7,199 nt of DNA from Selenomonadaceae bacterium (GTDB taxonomy: Bacteria > Bacillota > Negativicutes > Selenomonadales > Selenomonadaceae): positions 1 through 7,199 of the forward strand of contig JAFSUE010000337.1 of NCBI GenBank assembly GCA_017445435.1. Direction: 5' to 3'. Position numbers and translations under genes: made by a program. The notes under the pieces were generated by a model, which worked only from the letters and a program-made list of their open reading frames with translations, was not told the DNA's origin and did no database searches. Below, piece after piece: positions 1-4,947 of the stretch. Within the stretch, counting starts at the first letter, position 1. Each line of letters opens with the position of its first letter.

Positions 1-486
1 AAAAATTTCAAGCCAACGATAATTCGCGGCAATGCTACAGAAATTATTGCGCTTGCAAAACTTTGGGACTTAAGCAACCACGAAGGTCAAGAAATTGTTG
101 GCGCTAACGTGAAAGAAACTGTTGACGAAGCGGCGTTTTCAGCAATTCGGCTGGCGAAATTTACAGGCGGTACAGTTGCAATTTCTGGCGACAAAGATTT
201 AATTACGGACGGCGAAGTTATGATTTATTCTATTGGCGGGTCGACGTTGATGAAAAAAATTGTTGGCAGTGGTTGCGCACTTAGTGCAGTGATTACGGTT
301 TATTTGACGGTTGCAAGTCCAATTATCGCGGCATTTACGGCATCAGCAATTTTTAACTGCGCTGGAAGTCGTGCCGCTGAAAAATTTACTACGCCAGCTA
401 GCTTTAAAGTTGAATTTCTCGACGAACTTTTCAGAATAACTGCGGCAGACGTTGCGTCAAGTAAGTTTGAAATTTTCCGCTGTTAA
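1..486 (+). CDS. thiM: Hydroxyethylthiazole kinase, C-terminal part (5' end outside window)
   Basis: This enzyme phosphorylates 4-methyl-5-(2-hydroxyethyl)thiazole with ATP, a salvage step feeding thiamine pyrophosphate synthesis in the cytoplasm. Frame 1 is open from the first base to the TAA at 484-486, giving 161 residues; the family is usually about 260-270, so roughly the first 100 are missing. Visible landmarks are KPTIIRGNATEI near residue 4, the ATP-side segment FTGGTVAISGDKDLITDG at about residues 53-70, and GSGCALSA with its cysteine at residue 92 of the fragment. The last matches the family's GTGCALSA active-site loop. An internal ATG at 109 is not the real start because the family match continues upstream of it. 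No thiE or thiD follows directly, so this looks like the last gene of its transcript. Identification is by remembered family motifs and is confident. Confidence 0.93.
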   Translation, partial: KNFKPTIIRGNATEIIALAKLWDLSNHEGQEIVGANVKETVDEAAFSAIRLAKFTGGTVAISGDKDLITDGEVMIYSIGGSTLMKKIVGSGCALSAVITVYLTVASPIIAAFTASAIFNCAGSRAAEKFTTPASFKVEFLDELFRITAADVASSKFEIFRC

Positions 487-524
487 AATTAAGGTAATTA
501 CGCGGCATTTCAGCGCCATTATTT

Positions 525-587
525 AATGCGGAATGCTTAATGAAAAATTCACTACTAACTACTCACTACTTACTACTAACTAAACTT
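525..587. repeat. 7-bp periodic tandem repeat array, nine degenerate units
   Basis: The stretch divides exactly into nine heptamers. The first four begin with AAT (first unit AATGCGG, third AATGAAA) and the next five begin with TA (TACTAAC, TACTCAC and similar). Two sub-types of heptamer therefore sit in one phase. Related arrays occur at 2710, 4991 and 6827. It lies between thiM and the next promoter and contains no ORF. The rest of the gap (588-660) is only an A-rich run in which I see nothing recognisable. Confidence 0.8.
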
Positions 588-662
588 GCGCCAAAAGAAA
601 AAGTAGTTTATAAAAATAAAAATAAAAAAAATAGAAAATAAAAATTTCAATTAATCAATACA

Positions 663-685
663 CCCTAACTACCACCTACTCCCTA
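663..685. repeat. Short CTA-heptad repeat sharing a 15-mer with 5032-5046
   Basis: CTA recurs at 669, 676 and 683, a 7-bp period. The 15-mer ACCACCTACTCCCTA at 671-685 is repeated exactly at 5032-5046, over 4 kb away, in both cases shortly upstream of a promoter. It belongs to the same heptad family as the array at 525-587. Confidence 0.65.
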
Positions 686-700
686 AAAAGGGATTTTTTT
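680..700 (+). terminator. Weak rho-independent terminator candidate after thiM
   Basis: A 5-bp stem TCCCT/AGGGA (680-684 with 689-693) with an AAAA loop is followed by seven T residues (694-700). The stem is short, so it may be weak. It is well placed to separate the thiamine gene from the promoter that starts two bases later. Confidence 0.45.
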
Positions 701-701
701 G

Positions 702-730
702 TTGACGGAAAAAAATTTGCGTGATACACT
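702..730 (+). promoter_or_regulatory. Sigma-A-type promoter for the S55 peptidase/murA transcript
   Basis: A -35 box TTGACG (702-707), a 17-bp spacer and a -10 box TACACT (725-730) are present. Transcription would begin near 737, leaving a leader of about 95 nt before the TTG start at 831. The -35 box matches five of six consensus bases, the -10 box four of six. Confidence 0.65.
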
Positions 731-740
731 TCAACTATAT

Positions 741-777
741 TTATTTTGGCAAATTATTTTATTTCCCGCCAAAATAA
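741..777 (+). promoter_or_regulatory. Perfect 10-bp inverted repeat in the leader of the S55 peptidase gene
   Basis: TTATTTTGGC (741-750) and GCCAAAATAA (768-777) are exact inverse complements separated by 17 bases. The first arm starts about four bases after the predicted transcription start. It could be an operator or an mRNA hairpin. The A-run after it (776-783) would not end transcription on the plus strand, so it is not a forward terminator. The function is unknown. Confidence 0.5.
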
Positions 778-830
778 AAAAAGTTTAAATGTGTCCAAAA
801 AAAACTTCACATAAAAAAGGAGTGACAAAT

Positions 831-2699
831 TTGCGAAGTTTATTGCAGAAATTATTCTTTCTAGTCGTACCAGCGATAATTCTTTTGTCGCAAAATGTTT
901 TTGCAATGGCGCAGATAATGCCGCTGGACGAAGTACGAAGCGGAATGAGCGGCATTGGCTACACTGTCATAGATTATCGCGGCGTAATTGAGCCGTTCAA
1001 CGTTGATATTGTCGGTGTGACTGGCGGTAGCGGCAAAGGTACAACGTCACTTATTATGGCGCGTGCATCTGGTGCACTTATGGAACGTACTGGCGGCGTC
1101 TTGCAGGGAATGAGCGGTAGTCCCATTTACGTCGACGGCAAACTTATCGGCGCACTTGCTATTGGTTACAAAGAGACAAGCCCTTATACTTTTTTTATAA
1201 CGCCAATAGAAAATATGTTGAAAATTTGGGATATGCCTGACAATCGCGCCTTCGATAAACCCGCCGTCTTGGTCGAAAGAAAACCTGCTGAAAATCAAAA
1301 TTCTACTGAAAATAATTCTAATGAAGATAATTCCACTGAAAATAATTCTACTGAAAATAATTCCGCCGAAGTTACAACGCCCACTGAAACTGACGACGAC
1401 TTAGATAATTTAGGTGAGGAAAAAACTGCAATTTTTTTTAATGGATTCGACAATAACGGGCTTGACTTCCTCAAAAGAGAGTTAGAGCCGTTGGGATTCA
1501 AAGATTTTTACGCCGCGCCTGCTGCAGGTTCGCGGACAATCATAAATCATACTGCGTCACTCGTACCAGGTGCGCCATTCGGTGTAGCTGTCATATGTGG
1601 AGATTTTACGCTTGGTGCTACAGGTACAGTAACCGCCGTTGAAAATGAAAAAATTCTTGGATTCGGTCACTCATTCGCGCATGCTGGCAACGTAAATTAT
1701 TTTATGACGGACGCAACGGTTATCGGTCCATTGAGCGGCACAACTAGCGGCGGTATACGAATTGCTAGCACGGGCGATATTATCGGACGGATTAATCAAG
1801 ATCGTGACGCTGGCGTAGCTGGAATTCTCGGCAAATTTCCTAACGTCGTACCTATTACCGTTCGCGTAAAAAATAATTCACTTAATACGATTGACACTTA
1901 CAACGCGTCGATTGCTTACAATGAAAATTTATTGCCAAAACTCGGCGTGACGGTTGCTTATAGTGCGCTTAGCAAGTCAATGGATTCACTTGCTGAAGCG
2001 ACTGTTACTGTAAACTTCGACGTAAAGACTAACGCCATTGAAGACGGTTTCATTTCTCGGAAAAATATGTTTTACAATGACACGGATGTCGGGCAAATTG
2101 CTATCATTGAACTTTTGCAAGCGCTTAACCTTGTTTGCGGCAACGTGACGAATGAGTCTGACATTTTCAACATTGAAGTTAATATGGAAGTTGACCAAGA
2201 AAGAAAATCTGCGTCCCTTGTTTCAGCTGTTCCCGATAAAAAAGACGTTAAGCCAGGACAAACTGTCAACTTCGCCGTGACACTTCAACCGTACAGAAAA
2301 CCTACTGAAACGATTAACATTCCGTATACGATACCGCTTGCGACACGTGAAGGCACTTTGACGTTGGACATTCGCGGCGGCGCAATTATCCCTACTGCGC
2401 AAGCTGCGCCCACAGGAATTATTACTCCTACTACTGAACCACCTGCCAAAGAGTACGAACGGCGTATTAAAAATTTCATCAACGCTGGCAGAACGAATCA
2501 AATTGTTGTTGAGCCTACTTTAACTCCTGCGCCTAAAACTGAAAAAGAATTGAAACAAGCTCTTGAAAGTGCTAAAAAAGCGCAGGAACGTGTTTTGAAA
2601 TCTGGCAGGAAAAATTCTGCTCCTCAAACTCAAAAGTTCGACGCAGATTATATTATTGACAACGTGATTCAAGTTAGCGTCAACGTTGGAAGCCTTTAA
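831..2699 (+). CDS. Secreted SpoIVB-type (S55 family) peptidase-domain protein, permuted order
   Basis: The product is 622 residues from a TTG start. I prefer TTG 831 to the in-frame ATG 789 because AAGGAGTG (817-824) lies six bases before it, whereas 789 has no ribosome site. Residues 1-27 form a signal peptide (positive start, hydrophobic core, likely cleavage after VFA or AMA), so the protein is exported. Residues about 30-140 carry the S55 serine loop GMSGSPIYVDGKLIGA (first serine, Ser95). Residues about 153-178 are a TENNS-type low-complexity insert. Residues about 240-345 carry the histidine loop GFGHSFAHAGN (His280). A beta-rich domain (about 440-510), a Pro/Thr-rich stretch and a charged helical tail follow. 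B. subtilis SpoIVB has histidine before serine; here the order is reversed, as I recall for S55-domain proteins of non-sporulating bacteria. Substrate and activity are unknown. It is adjacent to murA with no visible terminator between, which suggests an envelope role and shared transcription. Confidence 0.82.
   Translation: MRSLLQKLFFLVVPAIILLSQNVFAMAQIMPLDEVRSGMSGIGYTVIDYRGVIEPFNVDIVGVTGGSGKGTTSLIMARASGALMERTGGVLQGMSGSPIYVDGKLIGALAIGYKETSPYTFFITPIENMLKIWDMPDNRAFDKPAVLVERKPAENQNSTENNSNEDNSTENNSTENNSAEVTTPTETDDDLDNLGEEKTAIFFNGFDNNGLDFLKRELEPLGFKDFYAAPAAGSRTIINHTASLVPGAPFGVAVICGDFTLGATGTVTAVENEKILGFGHSFAHAGNVNYFMTDATVIGPLSGTTSGGIRIASTGDIIGRINQDRDAGVAGILGKFPNVVPITVRVKNNSLNTIDTYNASIAYNENLLPKLGVTVAYSALSKSMDSLAEATVTVNFDVKTNAIEDGFISRKNMFYNDTDVGQIAIIELLQALNLVCGNVTNESDIFNIEVNMEVDQERKSASLVSAVPDKKDVKPGQTVNFAVTLQPYRKPTETINIPYTIPLATREGTLTLDIRGGAIIPTAQAAPTGIITPTTEPPAKEYERRIKNFINAGRTNQIVVEPTLTPAPKTEKELKQALESAKKAQERVLKSGRKNSAPQTQKFDADYIIDNVIQVSVNVGSL
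1287..1364 (+). repeat. In-frame 15-bp tandem repeat encoding TENNS pentapeptides
   Basis: Four codon-aligned 15-bp units (1305-1319, 1320-1334, 1335-1349, 1350-1364) encode TENNS, NEDNS, TENNS and TENNS. They are preceded by an 18-bp variant unit (AENQNS) at 1287-1304. The third and fourth units differ only at their last base. The repeat lies between the serine-loop and histidine-loop parts of the S55 protein and codes for a flexible, acidic, Asn-rich linker. Gain or loss of units would keep the frame. Confidence 0.9.
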
Positions 2700-2709
2700 A
2701 GAAACCCTT

Positions 2710-2751
2710 AATGACTAGCAACTAGCAACTAGTAACTAGCAACTAAAACGA
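2710..2751. repeat. Heptamer array between the S55 gene and murA
   Basis: Six 7-bp units follow the AATG at 2710: AATGACT, then AGCAACT twice, one AGTAACT, another AGCAACT and a diverged last unit. It fills most of the 68-bp intergenic gap and ends at the edge of the murA ribosome site (AAGGGAG, 2751-2757). No terminator is seen here, so co-transcription across it is likely. Confidence 0.85.
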
Positions 2752-2767
2752 AGGGAGTTTAAACAGT

Positions 2768-4033
2768 TTGGAAAGACTTATAATAAATGGCGGAAATAGA
2801 TTGAATGGTACTGTAAAAATTAGCGGCGCGAAAAATGCCGTACTGCCGATAATTGCGGCGACACTTTTGGGACAAGATAAGGAAACTTGCCTTGATGAAG
2901 TTCCAAACCTTGACGACGTGCAGACAATCGGCGAAGTTTTAAAAACTCTTGGCGTACACGTCCGACACGACGCCGAACATAATAAATTTTACGTCGACGC
3001 GTCCAACATTCAAAACATTGTAGCGCCTTATGATTTAGTACGGAAAATGCGGGCATCCTTTTTGATAATGGGTCCACTTTTAGCGCGAATCGGTGAGGCA
3101 AAAATTTCTTTACCAGGCGGCTGTGCGATTGGTACACGTCCGATTGACTTGCACTTAAAAGGATTTGCGGCGCTTGGTGCAAAAATTTCCATAGGTCACG
3201 GCGATATTTCAGCAGTTGCCCCTGAAGGCTTGAAAGGCGCTAGAATTTATCTTGACTTCCCGTCTGTCGGTGCGACGGAAAATATTTTAATGGCGGCGTC
3301 AATGGCTGAAGGGCAAACGATAATTGAAAATCCCGCGCAGGAACCTGAAATTGTTGACTTAGCAAATTATTTGAACATTATGGGCGCTAAAATTCGCGGC
3401 GCTGGTACGAACGTTATCAAAGTTGAAGGCGTGAAAAAATTAGTTGCGCATGACTATACAATCATTCCTGACAGAATTGAAGCTGGTACGTACATGATAG
3501 CCGCCGCAATGACTAGAGGCGACGTGTACATTGCCAACGCGATAAGCGAACATCTCAAGCCCGTTATTGCGAAGTTGAAGGAGGCAGGCGTTGAAGTTTA
3601 TGAAGACGTTGACGGAATTAGAGTCGTCTGCAATTCGCGTCCGCGCTCTGTCGATATAAAAACTTTGCCTTATCCAGGCTTCCCTACCGATATGCAGGCG
3701 CAGTTTATGGCGTTGCAGACAATTTCCAGCGGTACAAGTATGGTTACTGAAACGGTCTTTGAAAATCGGTTTATGCACGTCGACGAACTTAGACGAATGG
3801 GCGCGAAAATTAAAATTGACGGTCGAACGTCTGTTGTTGAAGGACAGGAAAGATTGACTGGCTGTCAAGTTAAAGCAACTGATCTTCGCGCAGGTGCGGC
3901 GATTGTACTTGCTGGCTTAGTTGCTGAAGGTGAAACGCAGGTCAGCTACATTCACCACATTGATCGCGGCTATGACAATCTTGTACAAAAACTTGTAAGT
4001 CTTGGCGCTGATATTAAACGCGTCGACAATTAA
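2768..4033 (+). CDS. murA: UDP-N-acetylglucosamine 1-carboxyvinyltransferase
   Basis: MurA transfers enolpyruvate from phosphoenolpyruvate to UDP-GlcNAc, the first committed step of peptidoglycan synthesis in the cytoplasm, and is the target of fosfomycin. The product is 421 residues, normal for the family. The sequence shows SGAKNAVLPI near residue 19 (substrate-binding Lys-Asn), LPGGCAIGTRPIDLH with the catalytic, fosfomycin-reactive Cys119, EPEIVDLANYL, PDRIEAGTYMIAAA, PGFPTDMQAQFMAL (the conserved Asp of the reaction centre) and ENRFMHVDELRRMGA, ending with IHHIDRGYDNL. The start is TTG at 2768: AAGGGAG at 2751-2757 is ten bases upstream, and the protein begins exactly where family members do. 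Cys119 is retained rather than replaced by Asp, so the enzyme should be fosfomycin-sensitive by this criterion. No terminator directly follows; the first candidate is the hairpin at 4147-4183. Whether a second MurA paralogue exists cannot be told from this window. Confidence 0.97.
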   Translation: MERLIINGGNRLNGTVKISGAKNAVLPIIAATLLGQDKETCLDEVPNLDDVQTIGEVLKTLGVHVRHDAEHNKFYVDASNIQNIVAPYDLVRKMRASFLIMGPLLARIGEAKISLPGGCAIGTRPIDLHLKGFAALGAKISIGHGDISAVAPEGLKGARIYLDFPSVGATENILMAASMAEGQTIIENPAQEPEIVDLANYLNIMGAKIRGAGTNVIKVEGVKKLVAHDYTIIPDRIEAGTYMIAAAMTRGDVYIANAISEHLKPVIAKLKEAGVEVYEDVDGIRVVCNSRPRSVDIKTLPYPGFPTDMQAQFMALQTISSGTSMVTETVFENRFMHVDELRRMGAKIKIDGRTSVVEGQERLTGCQVKATDLRAGAAIVLAGLVAEGETQVSYIHHIDRGYDNLVQKLVSLGADIKRVDN

Positions 4034-4068
4034 AATTTTCAGTACGTTACTTTAGCTTAAAATTCATA

Positions 4069-4097
4069 TTGCAGATTTTTTAGTAATGTGCTAAACT
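4069..4097 (+). promoter_or_regulatory. Promoter of the copy A antisense RNA
   Basis: TTGCAG (4069-4074), 17-bp spacer, TAAACT (4092-4097). The same spacing and the same -10 box recur in copy B, which supports function. Transcription would start near 4104, towards the toxin gene. It begins only 36 bp after the murA stop, so murA readthrough could also cross this RNA. Confidence 0.6.
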
Positions 4098-4103
4098 TTT
4101 ACC

Positions 4104-4183
4104 ACGAACGAAAATTATGACGTTAATACCATTTAGTTCAATGAACAACCCCGATCGCAACGTGGGGGGCGCGTTTCGGGATT
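4104..4183 (+). ncRNA. Putative antitoxin RNA, copy A (diverged)
   Basis: The ends are predicted from the promoter at 4069-4097 and the hairpin at 4147-4183; they are not measured. The RNA would converge on the toxin A transcript. Complementarity to its own toxin start region is patchy. ACGT with a few flanking matches at 4120-4136 aligns with 4277-4292, and ACGAACG at 4104-4110 recurs at 4273-4279. This is much weaker than in copy B, so the RNA may be decaying or use another contact. Confidence 0.4.
4147..4183. terminator. Degenerate convergent terminator hairpin, copy A
   Basis: AACCCCGA (4147-4154) pairs with TCGGGATT (4176-4183), with one C:A mismatch on the plus-strand RNA that becomes a U:G pair on the minus-strand RNA. 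An inner AACG/CGTT hairpin with a G-rich loop sits inside. There is no T-run on the plus side and only a broken one on the minus side. It occupies the place of the clean terminator of copy B and appears remodelled or damaged. Confidence 0.4.
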
Positions 4184-4211
4184 AACGCTAACCATTTGGG
4201 CTCAGTAGCTT

Positions 4212-4289
4212 TTAATGTCTGTCAAGCCACTTGCAAATGTAGTGCGTCACTACATCTGCCACAACAGACACAACGAACGTCATAATCAT
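4212..4289 (-). CDS. Small membrane toxin-like peptide, copy A (25 aa)
   Basis: The minus-strand ORF begins with ATG at 4289 (MIMTFVVSVVADVV) and ends in THYICKWLDRH with a TAA. It is a single hydrophobic segment followed by a short polar WLDR tail, the architecture of Fst/Ldr-type type I toxins that insert in the cytoplasmic membrane. It lacks the proline common in Fst. The last 13 residues are identical to copy B, although the N-terminal half differs (VVSVVAD against IVSVAAG). Differences that keep the hydrophobic character, and the retained reading frame, argue for a translated peptide. A purine-rich AAAGGGGGG run lies just upstream on the minus strand. An internal second ATG two codons in is an alternative start. 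Toxicity is inferred, not shown. Confidence 0.72.
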   Translation of the reverse strand: MIMTFVVSVVADVVTHYICKWLDRH

Positions 4290-4295
4290 CAGCCC

Positions 4296-4316
4296 CCCTT
4301 TCATCTAAATTAAGGG
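4296..4316 (-). promoter_or_regulatory. Ribosome-site-hiding leader hairpin, toxin A
   Basis: On the minus-strand RNA, CCCUU (4316-4312) can pair with AAGGG (4300-4296), which is part of the AAAGGGGGG ribosome site. Copy B can form the equivalent stem with CCCCU/AGGGG despite base changes. Hiding the ribosome site in the full-length mRNA is a usual trait of type I toxin messages. Confidence 0.5.
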
Positions 4317-4332
4317 CAAAGCTACCGCGTGT

Positions 4333-4360
4333 AGTATATAAAAGTTTATACTAAGTACAA
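4333..4360 (-). promoter_or_regulatory. Promoter of toxin A
   Basis: On the minus strand: TTGTAC (4360-4355), 16-bp spacer, TATACT (4338-4333). The -10 box is identical in copy B. Transcription would start near 4326, giving a leader of roughly 37 nt that includes the hairpin. Confidence 0.6.
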
Positions 4361-4438
4361 GCCGCGAAAATATAATTAATTTGTTGAAAAATCTTTCATA
4401 CAATTTACAAAATGCCTGTGTCAAAGTTAAAGTTCATA

Positions 4439-4467
4439 TTGCAAATTTTTTAGCGATATGTTAAACT
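4439..4467 (+). promoter_or_regulatory. Promoter of the copy B antitoxin RNA
   Basis: TTGCAA (4439-4444), 17-bp spacer, TAAACT (4462-4467). Transcription would begin near 4474 and run about 70 nt to the terminator at 4514-4544. Box sequence and spacing are shared with copy A. Confidence 0.65.
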
Positions 4468-4473
4468 TCCACT

Positions 4474-4544
4474 GGAAACGAAATTTATAATGTCAACAAC
4501 ATGGTGCACAAAGAAAAACCCCGAGGTAACGACTCGGGGTTTTT
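4474..4544 (+). ncRNA. Putative antitoxin RNA, copy B (about 71 nt, par RNAII-like)
   Basis: The ends are inferred from the promoter and the terminator. The RNA converges with the toxin mRNA and shares the terminator hairpin with it, as RNAI and RNAII do in the par locus of pAD1. Bases 4489-4507 (AATGTCAACAACATGGTGC) repeat the plus-strand sequence of the toxin start region at 4651-4669 with two differences. Both differences (4491 and 4504) become G:U pairs in the RNA duplex, so 19 consecutive pairs would cover the toxin start codon and the next four codons. Its predicted job is to block toxin translation. The length is close to RNAII of par as I remember it. Confidence 0.68.
4514..4544. terminator. 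Bidirectional rho-independent terminator, copy B
   Basis: A perfect 12-bp inverted repeat AAAAACCCCGAG (4514-4525) and CTCGGGGTTTTT (4533-4544) encloses the loop GTAACGA. It has a GC-rich core and T5 tails on both strands. It can therefore end the small RNA going right and the toxin mRNA going left, and gives both RNAs complementary loops. Confidence 0.92.
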
Positions 4545-4586
4545 CGCGCTTTTGAATGGTGCGCTAACCTGCGGGCTTAGTAGCTT

Positions 4587-4664
4587 TTAGTGTCTGTCAA
4601 GCCACTTGCAAATGTAGTGCGTCACTACGCCTGCCGCAACAGACACAATAAACGTCAACAACAT
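4587..4664 (-). CDS. Small membrane toxin-like peptide, copy B (25 aa)
   Basis: The minus-strand ORF begins with ATG at 4664 (MLLTFIVSVAAGVV) and ends in THYICKWLDRH with a TAA at 4589-4587. It has one predicted membrane-spanning helix (about residues 2-17) and an amphipathic or basic tail. The ribosome site AAAGGGGGTGG lies just upstream on the minus strand. The peptide resembles the Fst/Ldr type I toxins in size, a single transmembrane segment and a C-terminal WLDR, but lacks the typical proline, so family membership is an inference. Its mRNA would be about 190 nt from a start near 4705 to the terminator at 4514-4544, and its start region is complementary to the convergent small RNA. The plus-strand ORF that overlaps this gene is only its antisense shadow. 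Confidence 0.8.
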   Translation of the reverse strand: MLLTFIVSVAAGVVTHYICKWLDRH

Positions 4665-4672
4665 GATGCCAC

Positions 4673-4695
4673 CCCCTTTCACAATGAATTAGGGG
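4673..4695 (-). promoter_or_regulatory. Ribosome-site-hiding leader hairpin, toxin B
   Basis: On the minus-strand RNA, CCCCU (4695-4691) pairs with AGGGG (4677-4673) and, after a 2-nt bulge, UUCA (4688-4685) pairs with UGAA (4681-4678) around a 3-nt loop. The right arm is the ribosome-binding site of the toxin. The stem would hold translation down until the structure is opened or processed. Confidence 0.55.
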
Positions 4696-4711
4696 CAAAG
4701 CCACCGCGTGC

Positions 4712-4740
4712 AGTATATAAAAATTTTGTAGTAAATACAA
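4712..4740 (-). promoter_or_regulatory. Promoter of toxin B
   Basis: On the minus strand: TTGTAT (4740-4735), 17-bp spacer, TATACT (4717-4712). Start expected near 4705, leader about 40 nt. A further -35-like TTGACA on the minus strand (4796-4791), conserved in both copies, has only a poor -10 partner (TACGAA at 4772-4767), so it is a second-choice promoter. Confidence 0.62.
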
Positions 4741-4798
4741 GCCGCGAAAATAATTTGAAAAAATCTTTCGTACAATTTACAAAATGCCAGTGTCAAAG

Positions 4799-4947
4799 TT
4801 AAAGTTCATCTTATAAATATTTTTACTAAATGTTCATTTCAAAATTTTATTTCGTGTGCAAATGTAACAATTAAAATATTTATCGTAATCAGATTTGCTT
4901 AAAAAGCCATGTAAGACACGACAAGTATATATTGAATGAAAACAATT
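4799..4947. other. Truncated third module start, then unassigned AT-rich DNA
   Basis: The segment from 4799 to about 4840 starts with TTAAAGTTCAT and keeps a ragged likeness to the small-RNA promoter segment of the two modules (T-rich spacer, then AAATGTT where the modules have TATGTTAAAC). The -35 and -10 boxes are lost. No toxin ORF with the HYICKWLDR tail occurs on either strand between 4840 and 4947. I see nothing else recognisable there. Confidence 0.4.

Larger units (their letters stand above)
4053..4422. repeat. Tandem duplication copy A: Fst/par-like type I toxin-antitoxin module
   Basis: This block of about 370 bp is repeated immediately downstream (4423-4798) in the same orientation. 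Corresponding parts are offset by 370 (small-RNA promoter), 375 (toxin stop) and 379 (toxin -10 box). Order on the plus strand: small-RNA promoter, small RNA, hairpin, then the toxin ORF, its leader hairpin and its promoter, all three on the minus strand. The toxin ORF, both promoters and the promoter-upstream segment are well kept. The stretch from the small-RNA body to the hairpin has diverged most. Confidence 0.85.
4423..4798. repeat. Tandem duplication copy B: intact type I toxin-antitoxin module
   Basis: This is the second copy of the block at 4053-4422, with the same element order. It is the better-preserved copy: a clean bidirectional terminator, strong antisense complementarity to the toxin start, both promoters and the toxin ORF. 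The unit begins TTAAAGTTCATATTGC and is followed at 4799 by another TTAAAGTTCAT, the start of a third, truncated copy. Confidence 0.85.

Noticed and set aside
525..587. CRISPR-like array
   Set aside because: The units are 7 bp with no unique spacers, so this is a short-period tandem repeat and not a CRISPR array.
487..788. TPP riboswitch or another leader for a thiamine gene
   Set aside because: The gap follows thiM rather than preceding a thiamine gene, and I find no THI-box CTGAGA motif in it.
789..830. ATG 789 as the start of the S55 protein
   Set aside because: No ribosome site lies before it, it directly follows the inverted repeat, and the AAGGAGTG at 817-824 would lie inside the coding region. 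TTG 831 has correct spacing and begins a normal signal peptide.
1295..1501. Minus-strand ORF with a repeated SVELF pattern
   Set aside because: The repeat is just the complement of the TENNS-coding repeat of the S55 gene. No ribosome site or family likeness.
3440..3868. Minus-strand 142-residue ORF
   Set aside because: It lies entirely within murA, which is certain from its motifs. It is a shadow frame.
4053..4798. Insertion sequence or MITE pair
   Set aside because: The two blocks are direct tandem copies with no terminal inverted repeats or target-site duplication that I can see, and their content is explained by promoters, hairpins and peptide ORFs.
4590..4802. Plus-strand 70-residue ORF across the second module
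   Set aside because: It runs antisense through the toxin B gene, has no ribosome site, and its counterpart in copy A is not kept open in the same way. The conserved, hydrophobic reading is the minus-strand ORF.
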